A stretch of 64,000 nucleotides of DNA, taken from the NCBI RefSeq assembly GCF_030717945.1, contig NZ_JAVAIM010000001.1, forward strand, positions 1,301,131 through 1,365,130, written 5' to 3'. This document shows, in pieces, positions 18,570-26,646 of the stretch. Source of the stretch: Qipengyuania profundimaris (GTDB lineage: Bacteria; Pseudomonadota; Alphaproteobacteria; Sphingomonadales; Sphingomonadaceae). The stretch's first letter is position 1; each line of letters begins with the position of its first letter. The notes beneath the pieces are model-generated. The model was not told the DNA's origin. It was given only the letters and a program-made list of their open reading frames with translations, and ran no database searches. The position numbers and the translations under genes were made by a program.

Positions 18570-18595
18570 AAGGCTTTCGCTGGAGTGAAAGCCTT
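18570..18595 (-). other. Hairpin immediately upstream of the pagL-like start codon
   Basis: AAGGCTTTC and GAAAGCCTT form nine perfect pairs around an 8-base loop and end three bases before the ATG. It has no T-run, so it is not a clear intrinsic terminator for the upstream sixA gene. It may instead limit ribosome access. Confidence 0.5.
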
Positions 18596-18629
18596 GCTTA
18601 ATCACGCTATCCTTGCTGCAGCCTGACGC

Positions 18630-19157
18630 TCAATATTCCGGCCCCAGCTCCTCGTCGAGGTCGCGCGGGCGGGCGAAATGCACCAGCTTGCCACAGCCGT
18701 CGCGCAGGTCGGCCCAGCTCTCGATATCAAGCTCATAGACCGCATAGGCTGCGGTCGGGAATTTGACCTTGGCCTCGTCGTAAAGATCGTTCTCGTTCTT
18801 CGGCGCGACCAGTTCGAACAGCATGTCGCCCAGACCCGGATTGTGGCCCGACAACAGCACCGCCTCCGCATCGCCGCCGCATTCGCGCAGGACGTCCATG
18901 ATCGTATCGGTCCCGGCGAGGTAGAGCCGCTGGTCCCATTCAGGCGCGAGATCTGGCAAGGCGTCGGCCAGCGTCAGCTTTACCCGCTCGGCCGGACTGG
19001 CGAGCACTGTGTCCCACTTTACGCCGTGCCTGGCGATATGCTCGCCGATCACCTTGGCGCCCCGATGGCCGCGATCGTTCAGGCCCCGGTCGAAATCGCG
19101 CTTGTCGCTCGCGCCCCAGTCGGACTTGGCGTGGCGCAGGAGACCGAGGATTTTCAC
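18630..19157 (-). CDS. sixA: SixA-like histidine phosphatase
   Basis: A 175-residue phosphoglycerate-mutase-like phosphatase. The catalytic RHA motif is at residues 8-10 (LLRHAKSDW) and the second His lies in LSGHNPGLGD. SixA proteins remove phosphate from histidine phosphotransfer domains or related phosphorelay partners. The GTG start overlaps the stop of the helicase gene (GTGA), so the pair is translationally coupled. The extended acidic C-terminus (RPRDLDEELGPEY) is family-like. Confidence 0.85.
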   Translation of the reverse strand: MKILGLLRHAKSDWGASDKRDFDRGLNDRGHRGAKVIGEHIARHGVKWDTVLASPAERVKLTLADALPDLAPEWDQRLYLAGTDTIMDVLRECGGDAEAVLLSGHNPGLGDMLFELVAPKNENDLYDEAKVKFPTAAYAVYELDIESWADLRDGCGKLVHFARPRDLDEELGPEY

Positions 19158-21898
19158 GAGGCGTCATTCTCCGCAGCGACTTGGGGCTCGGCTGTTCCAA
19201 CACCCTTCGCCACGCGCTGTAAAGCCTCTTCGAGTGTCAGGCGGATGACGGGCGTGCCTTCGGGGAAGGCCGACAGCAGCCGGCTGGGGAAGGCGCTGGA
19301 AAGAACGATGAAATGGCCCGAATCGTCGCGGCTGCGGATCAGGCGACCGAAGGCCTGCGCCAGCCGCGCGCGGATGATGCGGTCGTCGTAACGCTTGGCG
19401 CCGCCCTCTTGCTCGGCGGCAGCCGCGCGGCGGGCGCAGTGGAGGATGGTCGGGCGCGGCCAGGGCACGCTTTCGAGGACCACGCAGCGCAGGCTCTCGC
19501 CCGGCACGTCCACCCCGTCGCGCAGGGCATCGGTGCCGAGCAGGCTGGCACGTGGGTCGTCGCGGAAGATATCGGTCAGCGTGCCGGTGTCGATCGGATC
19601 GACGTGTTGGGCGTAAAGCGGCAGGCCGGCCCGGGCGAGGCGGTCGGCGATGCGGCCATAGACCGCGCGCATCCGGCGGATCGCGGTGAAGAGGCCGAGC
19701 ACCCCGCCACCGCTCGCCTCGATCAGCCGCGCATAGGCACCCGCCATCGCGGGAATGTCGCCCTTGCGGATGTCGGTGACGATCAGCACTTCGGCGCGGT
19801 TGGCATAGTCGAACGGGCTGTCGGCCTGCGCGGTGCGCGGATTTAGCTCCAGATGCGGCGCGCCGCTGGCGGCGATGGCATGCGGCCAATCCGGCCCGGT
19901 CTCGTCGCGATCGGTCAGCGTGGCGCTCGTCATCATCAACCCGTGCGCCGGTTCCATGACTACGCGGGCAAAAGGCTTCATCGGGTCGAGCCAGTGGCGA
20001 TAGAGGCCGACGTCGAATTCGCGTGCATCGTTGCGGTCGACTTGCAGCCAGTCGACGAATTCCGGGTCCGCAGGCCCGCCGAGCCGCCCGAGCAGCGCTT
20101 CCCACGCCGCGATCAGGTCGATCCGCCAGGCGAGCGAGTGGCGCGCGCCCTCGATCCGCGCGCGACCCTGCCCGTCGAGCCAGTCGGGCGCGTCTTCCAG
20201 CACCGCCTCCAACCGGCCCGCCAGCTTCAGCAGCGGAACGCGGATGGCAGCCAGCGCCTGCGCCGCGGTGCCAGCCGCTTCGACCAGTTCGCCGGGCATC
20301 TGCGCAGTCTCGGTCTCGATCCCGTAGCCTGCCTCCAGGCCGCTTTCGTCGCGCGCGAAGGTGGTCGCGCGGACCTGCGCCAGCAATTCCTCGACCGGGC
20401 CGATCGGCGCGCCTTCCGCCAGCCGCCCCAACCAGCCTTCGGACGGGAGGGCATGCGCCGCCTCGACCGCGGCTTCCACCGCCTCGCCGCCCGCATCGTC
20501 ATAGCTTGCCACATCGGCCAGCCGCGCCGCGAGTCCGCGCCGCCGCCCGCGCGAGTTCTTCTCCGGCCCGACGATCCAGCGCCTGAGTTCGATCGCCTCC
20601 TGCCCGGTGAGCGCGGCGGAGAAGGTCGAATCCGCCGCGTCGAACACGTGATGCCCCTCGTCGAACACGATCCGCGTCGGCCGCCCGCCCTGGTCCCGCC
20701 CGCGCGCCGCATTGACCATGACCAGCGCATGGTTGGCGATCACCAGATCGGCCTGCGCGGCATTCCTTGCGCTGCGTTCGATGAAGCATTTCCGGTAGTG
20801 CGGGCACCCGGCATAGACGCATTCGCCGCGCTGGTCGGTCAGCGCCGCGATGCCGCGTTTCCGGAACAGCGTGCCGAGCCAGCCGGGCAGGTCCCCGCCG
20901 ATCATGTCGCCATCCTGCGTATAGGCCGCCCAGCGCGCCACCAGATGCGCGAGGATCGCGGGCCGCCCGGCAAAGCCGCCCTGCAGCGCATCCTCCAGGT
21001 TCAGCAGGCAAAGGTAATTCTCCCGCCCCTTGCGCACCACCACCGGCGGCGAGCCGTCCTTACGGGTCGCAGGCCATGCGCGGGCGCTTTCGCGGCGCAG
21101 CTGGCGCTGGAGGTTCTTGGTATAGGTGCTCACCCACACCGTGCCGCCCGACAGCTTCGCCCAGAGCGAGGCGGGGGCGAGATAGCCCAGCGTTTTGCCG
21201 ATGCCCGTGCCCGCCTGCGCCAGCAGCACATGCGGGCGCTTCTGCCGGTCGCGCGGGGCGAAGACGCTACCCGCATTGCGCGAGAACAGGCGCTGCCCCT
21301 CGCGCCGCTCGGCCCCTTCGCCGGTCAGCCGTTCGAGATGCGCCTCGATCTCCGGCTCCTCGATCAGCACCTGCGCGGGCTGCGGACGCTCGGGCGTCTC
21401 CTCCCATTCGGGCAGGCGGCTGAAGAGCCATTTCTCCGCCCGCTCGGGTTTCTTGACATGCGGGGCGAGCACGCCCGCCCACGGCCAGCGCAGCCGCGCC
21501 AGCGATTGCAGGGTCGACCACGCACCCTCACGCTGCACCCATTTCGCGCTCTCGCACGTCGCCACCAGCGCGCCCGCGGCTTTCTGCAGCAGCAGCGGCA
21601 CTTCGGCATCGTCGCCCGGCTCCTCCAGCCCCAGCGCATGGGCGAGGCCCTTGGGCGTGGGCACGCAGAATTGCGCCGGATGGACGAAAGCGAACAGCTC
21701 CAGCAGGTCGAGGCCGTTCAAGTCCGGATAGCCCAGCCGGTTCGCCACTAGCGGCGCGTTCATCATCAACAGCGGCGTATCGGCCGCCGCCATCACCGCC
21801 TCGCCCTTGGAACACCCCCGCGTCGCTCCGTTGGCATCGCGCAGCCAGGTTCCGGCATGGCTGGCGTGCAGGGCGGGGAGGGGGAGAGGCTGGCTCAC
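19154..21898 (-). CDS. DinG/XPD-type Fe-S DNA helicase
   Basis: A 914-residue superfamily 2 5'-3' helicase. Walker A is AQAGTGIGKTLGYL, the Walker B/DEAH variant is VFDEGHHVFD, and four Cys for the [4Fe-4S] cluster lie between them (YLC, then CVYAGCPHYRKCF). The C-terminal motor motifs include the QAFGRLIRSRDDSG arginine-finger helix. The N-terminal 200 residues (LDLLELFAFVHPAQF) are an extension shared by alphaproteobacterial DinG-like proteins. The start is a GTG; an in-frame ATG exists at 21793, but the preceding residues look conserved. It probably acts in repair or restart of replication. Confidence 0.9.
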   Translation of the reverse strand: MSQPLPLPALHASHAGTWLRDANGATRGCSKGEAVMAAADTPLLMMNAPLVANRLGYPDLNGLDLLELFAFVHPAQFCVPTPKGLAHALGLEEPGDDAEVPLLLQKAAGALVATCESAKWVQREGAWSTLQSLARLRWPWAGVLAPHVKKPERAEKWLFSRLPEWEETPERPQPAQVLIEEPEIEAHLERLTGEGAERREGQRLFSRNAGSVFAPRDRQKRPHVLLAQAGTGIGKTLGYLAPASLWAKLSGGTVWVSTYTKNLQRQLRRESARAWPATRKDGSPPVVVRKGRENYLCLLNLEDALQGGFAGRPAILAHLVARWAAYTQDGDMIGGDLPGWLGTLFRKRGIAALTDQRGECVYAGCPHYRKCFIERSARNAAQADLVIANHALVMVNAARGRDQGGRPTRIVFDEGHHVFDAADSTFSAALTGQEAIELRRWIVGPEKNSRGRRRGLAARLADVASYDDAGGEAVEAAVEAAHALPSEGWLGRLAEGAPIGPVEELLAQVRATTFARDESGLEAGYGIETETAQMPGELVEAAGTAAQALAAIRVPLLKLAGRLEAVLEDAPDWLDGQGRARIEGARHSLAWRIDLIAAWEALLGRLGGPADPEFVDWLQVDRNDAREFDVGLYRHWLDPMKPFARVVMEPAHGLMMTSATLTDRDETGPDWPHAIAASGAPHLELNPRTAQADSPFDYANRAEVLIVTDIRKGDIPAMAGAYARLIEASGGGVLGLFTAIRRMRAVYGRIADRLARAGLPLYAQHVDPIDTGTLTDIFRDDPRASLLGTDALRDGVDVPGESLRCVVLESVPWPRPTILHCARRAAAAEQEGGAKRYDDRIIRARLAQAFGRLIRSRDDSGHFIVLSSAFPSRLLSAFPEGTPVIRLTLEEALQRVAKGVGTAEPQVAAENDAS

Positions 21899-22020
21899 GC
21901 GAGGGCGTTAGAACACATTGGGAACGCGGGGCAAGCGGGGTGGGAGGGATTTTCTCCGGGGTGAAGGTCGCCGCTGATGGCTCCTACCGTCCGCTTCCGG
22001 GCGCTGCGCGAAAAACGCCT

Positions 22021-22052
22021 AATGTCCGATTGTGGGTGGAGAACGGTCGATT
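22021..22052 (+). repeat. Dispersed repeat copy 1
   Basis: AATGTCCGATTGTGGGTGG followed by a GCGGAC-like tail. It belongs to a family with core AATGTCCGC-(N)-GGGTSGTTAGCGGAC, seen at least eight times in this window. This copy overlaps no gene and lies just beyond the 3' end of the small secreted protein at 22055-22474. Confidence 0.6.
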
Positions 22053-22054
22053 GC

Positions 22055-22474
22055 CTATTCGTATTTGAAGCCGTTTTCCTCAAGGCGGCCCAGAGCGTCC
22101 TCCCAAGCCAACTTCCACCCAACCGCATCCTTGCTCTGGCAGCCTCGCTCAATGGATAAGCTGACAGAGGTTGAGCTGGTCTCCGCGATGGTAATGACGA
22201 ACCTTTCATGCTCGTCAGTCATCCAGTATTCGCTACGCTCTATGGTGGACGATTTTTCCAAGGCGCCGAAAATCTGAAACGTCGAATCAGTTTCTTTCGC
22301 CATGCGTTCGATCAAAGCTGGTAAAGATGCGATTAAATGCTCATCGGCGGAAGCTGAGACATTCGCCAGCAAACGCTCTCCATTTGATCCGTAGCAAGCT
22401 ACTCGTGTGGCGCTCGCCTCGGGAGCGACCACGAAACTCAGGGCACCGAAGGCAAGGATCACTCTAGTTCGCAT
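22055..22474 (-). CDS. Small secreted protein, unknown
   Basis: A 139-residue protein with a short signal peptide (MRTRVILAFGALSFVVAPEA, cut near ASA-T). The mature part has two Cys, many Ser/Thr/Glu residues and no domain I recognise. Codon use is visibly less GC-biased than in the flanking core genes. It sits in an islet bracketed by dispersed repeat copies at 22021 and 22508, together with another orphan secreted protein. Recent acquisition is an inference. Confidence 0.6.
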   Translation of the reverse strand: MRTRVILAFGALSFVVAPEASATRVACYGSNGERLLANVSASADEHLIASLPALIERMAKETDSTFQIFGALEKSSTIERSEYWMTDEHERFVITIAETSSTSVSLSIERGCQSKDAVGWKLAWEDALGRLEENGFKYE

Positions 22475-22507
22475 TGTCGAACTTTAGATAATTCCAAGCT
22501 TGACTAC

Positions 22508-22540
22508 AATGTCCACTACCGGGTCGTTAGCTGCCTGTCC
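22508..22540 (+). repeat. Dispersed repeat copy 2
   Basis: AATGTCCACTACCGGGTCG continues into TTAGCTGCCTGTCC, the second half of the same family. It lies just upstream of the 22055-22474 gene. Confidence 0.6.
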
Positions 22541-22578
22541 GCTACGGGCACGTCACCAGCTCGGGGAAAGCGGCTTTA

Positions 22579-22599
22579 GATGGGTGGGAAGCGGTCATC
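22579..22599 (+). repeat. Dispersed repeat copy 3 (partial)
   Basis: GATGGGTGGGAAGCGGTCAT matches the central and right part of the family. It lies between two orphan genes. Confidence 0.45.
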
Positions 22600-22622
22600 G
22601 CCGCTGACCATGGCATCACCGT

Positions 22623-23201
22623 TCATTCGGTGCTCAAAGATTCCGTCTCTTCCTGTTCAGCCAAATACGCATCGCGCATTTCAAGTATCTCGCTCGGGAC
22701 ATGATCGTCAGACGGTTCCCTACCAAGAAAATCGGACACGACCTTCCAGCCATCTTCCGTGCGGCTAAGGACCATCAAGCCTGAACCGAGCAAAGCCCGT
22801 TCCCTGCCCATATCCATTCGGACATTCCAAGTCTTGTAAGTCACGAGGGCAGTGTTTTCGTATTGGTGGAACACAACACCGAATGTCTCATTCACGCTGG
22901 CGTCTTCCAGCCCGTTTGCAGTTTGACGCTCGGTCAATCCGTCGAAGCTGACAGGGTGGCCGTCCAGACCGTGATAAAAATAGGCAGGTGAAACTAGCCG
23001 TGACCGTCTCTCATCTCGCTCCTCAACCGAAGAATAGCCGCTATCCGCCGCAGCGTATTCGAGCGCAACGGCGATTGCCTCAGGATCGGGTGGATGCGAA
23101 CCACCGTATTCGATACCCGGTGGCGAAGCTTCCTGAGCGCTTGTTGCCACACTGACGAGTGACATGCTCACGGTGGCAAAAACTACAGCAATAAGGCGCA
23201 T
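22623..23201 (-). CDS. Secreted SnoaL/NTF2-like protein, hypothetical
   Basis: A 192-residue protein with a signal peptide (MRLIAVVFATVSMSLVSVATSA). The mature part resembles an NTF2-like cone fold: NETFGVVFHQYENTALVTYKTWNVRMDMG, then LMVLSRTEDGWKVVSDFLG, the usual closing strands of DUF4440/SnoaL-like proteins. AGGGGAG lies six bases before the ATG at 23201; the ATG at 23207 abuts it and is less likely. Base composition is lower in GC than the neighbours. It is flanked by dispersed repeats. A catalytic role cannot be assigned. Confidence 0.65.
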   Translation of the reverse strand: MRLIAVVFATVSMSLVSVATSAQEASPPGIEYGGSHPPDPEAIAVALEYAAADSGYSSVEERDERRSRLVSPAYFYHGLDGHPVSFDGLTERQTANGLEDASVNETFGVVFHQYENTALVTYKTWNVRMDMGRERALLGSGLMVLSRTEDGWKVVSDFLGREPSDDHVPSEILEMRDAYLAEQEETESLSTE

Positions 23202-23328
23202 TGGCATCTCCCCTAAATATGCACGAACCGTAGCCGCCGCTGATTTCTCTAGCAAGACAAGGAGCAGCCACCACTAGGTAGGCCATTCGAGGCGCACCCA
23301 AGCCAATACAGATATTGCCTCTAGTGAT

Positions 23329-23356
23329 ACGTCCGCAATGGGTCGTCAGCGGAGAG
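23329..23356 (+). repeat. Dispersed repeat copy 4
   Basis: ACGTCCGCAATGGGTCGTCA continues into GCGGAGAG, a close match to the family core. It sits at the outer edge of the islet that holds the 22055 and 22623 genes. Confidence 0.6.
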
Positions 23357-23540
23357 GCTGCTTTTAGCGGGAAAATGAGAGTTCTGTCCTACACAACTCT
23401 TTCGCGATAACTCCCGTCACATGCCGCCCCACCAGTTCCTCGCTCTCCACCTAAATTCCACTCCCCAAACCACCCCGCAACTTTTTCCGCTCAGGACTGT
23501 GGTCCATGCGGTCCATGTGACTGGAGTGGCCCGGCGCCGC

Positions 23541-23559
23541 TCCAACACGCGTCCAACAC
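23541..23559 (+). promoter_or_regulatory. TCCAACAC direct repeat (11-base period) upstream of lysS
   Basis: Two exact TCCAACAC copies start at 23541 and 23552, one helical turn apart, 44 bases before the lysS ATG. That spacing is typical for tandem binding of a regulator, but none is known here. Confidence 0.35.
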
Positions 23560-23602
23560 TTCGCACTTGCGAAAGGGGCACGCAGCGGCAAAAGGTTCGC
23601 GC

Positions 23603-25228
23603 ATGAGCATGAACGATCTGATCGCCGCCGCACGTGTGTCCAAGGCCTGGCCCTTCCAGGAGGCGCAGCGGCTGCTCAAGCGCTATCCCGATGGCGCGAA
23701 ACCCGATGGCAGCCCGGTCCTGTTCGAAACCGGTTACGGCCCCAGCGGCCTGCCGCATATCGGCACCTTCCAGGAGGTGCTGCGCACCACGCTGGTCCGC
23801 CGCGCGTTCGAGGCGATGATCGGGGCGAAGCCGGAGGACGGGAAGACGCGCCTCGTCGCCTTCTCCGACGATATGGACGGCCTGCGCAAGGTGCCCGACA
23901 ATGTGCCGAACCAGGCGCTGTTGCAGGAGAACCTGCACCTGCCGCTCAGCCGCGTCGCCAATCCGTTCGACACCGATCACCAGAGCTTCGCCGCGCACAA
24001 CAATGCGCAGCTGCGCGCTTTCCTCGATCGCTTCGGCTTCCAGTACGAGTTCATCGCCGCGAGCGACATGTACAATGCGGGCAAGTTCGACGTGGCGCTG
24101 AAGCAGGTGCTGCGCAAGAACGAGGCGATCCTCGACATCATGCTGCCGACGCTGCGCGAGGAGCGGCGCAAGACCTATTCGCCCATCCTGCCGGTCTCGC
24201 CCGCCACGGGCCGCGTGCTGCAGGTGCCGGTGGAGGTGGTCGATGCCGAAGCCGGCACCATCCGCTTCACCGACGAGGACGGCACCGTGGTGGAACAGTC
24301 CGCGCTGGGCGGCATGTCCAAGCTGCAGTGGAAGGTCGACTGGGCGATGCGCTGGTATGCGTTAGGCGTCGATTACGAGATGTACGGCAAGGACCTGACC
24401 GACAGCGGCGTGCAATCGGGCAAGATCGTGAAGGTACTGGGCGGGCGCAAGCCGGAAGGGCTGATTTACGAGATGTTCCTCGACCAGAACGGCGAGAAGA
24501 TCTCCAAGTCCAAGGGCAACGGCCTCTCGATCGAGGAATGGCTGCAATATGGCAGCGAGGAGAGCCTGGGGTTCTACATCTTCCCCAACCCGAAGAGCGC
24601 CAAGCAGCTGCATGTCGGCGTGATTCCGCGGGCGGTGGACGATTACTGGAGCTTCCGCGAGCGATTGAGCGAACAGGAGCTCGACAAGCAGCTGGGCAAT
24701 CCGGTGTGGCATCTGGCGCGGGCCAATGGCGGGTTCGAGGGTAGCGAGGCGCCGGGCGCGGGCGACAGCCTGCCGGTGACCTACGGCTTGCTGCTCAACC
24801 TCGCCAGCGTGCTGGGGGCGGAAGCCACAGTGCCGAACTTGCGCGACTATCTCGAAAGCTACATCGGGGCAGGGCAGGTGACGCCCGGGCTCGAGGTGCT
24901 GATCGAGACGGCAGTGAACTACACCCGCGACTACATCGCGCCGACGCTGGTCAAGCGTGCGCCGACCCCGAATGAGGCGGAAGCGCTGAAGGCGCTCGAC
25001 GCCTATCTCGCCGAGACCCCCGCCGATGCGAGCGCGGAGGATCTGCAAACCGAGGTCTACGAAATCGGCAAGCGCGAGGAGTACGGGTTCGAGAACCTGC
25101 GGGACTGGTTCAAGGCGCTCTATCAGACGCTCCTCGGCAGCGATCAGGGCCCGCGCATGGGCAGCTTCATCGCGCTCTACGGCGTGGAGAACAGCCGCAA
25201 GCTGATCGCGGAGGCGCTAGCGCGGTAA
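23603..25228 (+). CDS. lysS: Lysyl-tRNA synthetase, class I
   Basis: Charges tRNA-Lys with lysine. The 541-residue protein is the class I (archaeal-type) enzyme also used by alphaproteobacteria, with the HIGH motif as PSGLPHIGTF near residue 50 and KMSKS as KISKSKGNG near residue 295, rather than class II motifs. The C-terminal helical domain ends GVENSRKLIAEALAR. The ATG at 23603 follows AAAAGG; a second ATG two codons later is possible. It is convergent with the oxygenase gene, with seven bases between stops. Confidence 0.94.
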   Translation: MSMNDLIAAARVSKAWPFQEAQRLLKRYPDGAKPDGSPVLFETGYGPSGLPHIGTFQEVLRTTLVRRAFEAMIGAKPEDGKTRLVAFSDDMDGLRKVPDNVPNQALLQENLHLPLSRVANPFDTDHQSFAAHNNAQLRAFLDRFGFQYEFIAASDMYNAGKFDVALKQVLRKNEAILDIMLPTLREERRKTYSPILPVSPATGRVLQVPVEVVDAEAGTIRFTDEDGTVVEQSALGGMSKLQWKVDWAMRWYALGVDYEMYGKDLTDSGVQSGKIVKVLGGRKPEGLIYEMFLDQNGEKISKSKGNGLSIEEWLQYGSEESLGFYIFPNPKSAKQLHVGVIPRAVDDYWSFRERLSEQELDKQLGNPVWHLARANGGFEGSEAPGAGDSLPVTYGLLLNLASVLGAEATVPNLRDYLESYIGAGQVTPGLEVLIETAVNYTRDYIAPTLVKRAPTPNEAEALKALDAYLAETPADASAEDLQTEVYEIGKREEYGFENLRDWFKALYQTLLGSDQGPRMGSFIALYGVENSRKLIAEALAR

Positions 25229-25235
25229 ATGCCGC

Positions 25236-25904
25236 TCAATCGTGCTTGCGGGCGCGGTACCATTTGGTCAGCACATATTTCGAACCCTTGATGACGGGGG
25301 TCCCGGCGTGCAGCGTGCCCTCGTTCGGCTCCCCCTCCGGCGTGGCGTTGTTCCAGACGAGCAGGACGCCGGGCTTGGGCTCGATCGACGCGCCAACCTC
25401 CACGAAATGCGTGTGCCCGCCTTCCTCGACCGTGTTCAGGAACGCCATCGCGGTCCAGCAGCGTTGCCCGCCGCGCTTGCGCTCGATCTGCCAGTATTCC
25501 TGGTCGGTGTAGAACCAGTCGTTATGCGGCTTGAACTCCTGCCCCGGCAGATAGCGCTGGCCCTGGATGCGCTCACCCTGCGCCGGCGACATCCCCAGCA
25601 GATCGTCGATCCGGCGCGAGATCATCTTCACGAAGGGATCGTGCGGATCGAAATTGCCGGAGTATGAGGTACGGAACTTCGCGACATAGGCGGTTTCGTG
25701 CAATTCGCTCGGGCGGGCGACCGCGTCGATCATGCCGATCAATCGCTGGCATTCCTCGGCGCTGAAGAAATCGCCGATCGCGAAGATCTCGGCCTTGTCG
25801 GTCGGTACCTTGTAGGCTTGTGGGTCGGCCTCGAGACGCTTGCGCACTTGGGCGCCGATGCGTTTCAGGGCGCCCTGGTCCGGAATGGTCGCTGTCTTGC
25901 TCAT
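25236..25904 (-). CDS. 2-oxoglutarate/Fe(II) oxygenase, prolyl 4-hydroxylase-like
   Basis: A 222-residue jelly-roll dioxygenase. Iron ligands are visible as the HxD pair in FKPHNDWF and a distal His in TLHAGTPV, followed by the 2-oxoglutarate-binding Lys in KGSKYVLTKWYR. GQRYLPGQEFKPH is typical of P4H-alpha-like proteins. The N-terminal 60 residues are helical and charged. The protein substrate is unknown. The start is a clear ATG. Confidence 0.88.
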   Translation of the reverse strand: MSKTATIPDQGALKRIGAQVRKRLEADPQAYKVPTDKAEIFAIGDFFSAEECQRLIGMIDAVARPSELHETAYVAKFRTSYSGNFDPHDPFVKMISRRIDDLLGMSPAQGERIQGQRYLPGQEFKPHNDWFYTDQEYWQIERKRGGQRCWTAMAFLNTVEEGGHTHFVEVGASIEPKPGVLLVWNNATPEGEPNEGTLHAGTPVIKGSKYVLTKWYRARKHD

Positions 25905-26001
25905 GTCCGGGTGTTAGCAAGCACAGCCGACGCTTCAAGTATTGCGCTTGCCCGCAGGCGCCGAGGCGCTAGGCTGACGGGACAACCTTCGGGAGAGAAC
26001 A

Positions 26002-26559
26002 ATGGCCGACACCACCGCACGGCGCTATTCGATTGGCGCGATGATCTTTCACTGGACCATCGCCGTCGCCGTCATCTGGAACTGGCGCCTGGCCGAAAAT
26101 GCCCACCATACGGACGACCGGGCGCAAGCCATGGCGATCTTTGCCGATCACAAGGCGCTTGGCATAACGATCCTCGTGCTCACGGTCGGCCGCCTGCTCT
26201 GGCGCTGGACGCATCCGGTGCCGCCGCTTCCGTCCGATCTGGCGGGTTGGGAGAAGGCACTGGCCCGCACGGTGCATGTCATTTTCTACGTCCTGCTGAT
26301 CGGCCTGCCGCTCGGCGGCTGGATGGCGAACTCGCTGAACGGGCGGGATATCGATTTCTTCGGCCTGTTCACGATCCCCGCGCTGCCGATCGGCACGAAC
26401 GAGGATCTCGGCGGGACGATCTTCGATCTGCACGCCCTCGGCGGGTCGATTTTCATCTACCTGATCGCGCTGCACATTCTCGGGGCTTTGAAGCACACCT
26501 TCTTCGACAAGAACGGCGGCATCTTCCGCATGCTGCCTTTTGGTAAAGTGCCCGGCTGA
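26002..26559 (+). CDS. Cytochrome b561
   Basis: A 185-residue four-helix inner-membrane di-heme cytochrome of the bacterial b561 family, which passes electrons between quinones and other acceptors. Candidate heme His residues are in MIFHWTIAV, ADHKALG, RTVHVIFYV and LHALGG...ALHILGALKH. GGGAGAG precedes the ATG. A strong hairpin 17 bases after the stop serves the opposite-strand gene better than this one. Confidence 0.9.
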   Translation: MADTTARRYSIGAMIFHWTIAVAVIWNWRLAENAHHTDDRAQAMAIFADHKALGITILVLTVGRLLWRWTHPVPPLPSDLAGWEKALARTVHVIFYVLLIGLPLGGWMANSLNGRDIDFFGLFTIPALPIGTNEDLGGTIFDLHALGGSIFIYLIALHILGALKHTFFDKNGGIFRMLPFGKVPG

Positions 26560-26575
26560 AGCTACGCACGAAAAA

Positions 26576-26601
26576 GCCCCCGCCGATCGCTCGGCGGGGG
26601 C
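26576..26601 (-). terminator. Intrinsic terminator (best for the minus-strand RcnB-like gene)
   Basis: GCCCCCGCCGA and TCGGCGGGGGC form eleven pairs around TCGC. The AAAAA at 26571-26575 gives a T-run for transcripts reading the minus strand from the RcnB-like gene. For the plus strand (cytochrome b561) it lacks a T-run but could still act. Confidence 0.85.
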
Positions 26602-26646
26602 TGCTCTGCCATCCGGACCACTCTCAAGCCGGCTGGCGAAGGTGAC

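Larger units (their letters stand above)
23202..23602. other. Intergenic region with repeat copy and direct repeats, no gene
   Basis: These 400 bases carry no convincing gene on either strand. They hold a dispersed repeat copy at 23329-23356, two tandem GGTCCATG (23501-23517, period 9) and two TCCAACAC (23541-23559, period 11) ahead of lysS. The promoter of lysS must lie in the right half. Confidence 0.6.

Noticed and set aside
19853-21751. A 632-codon plus-strand frame opposite the DinG-type helicase
   Set aside because: Antisense shadow: Arg/Pro/Ala-rich without motifs, while the minus strand holds clear helicase motifs.
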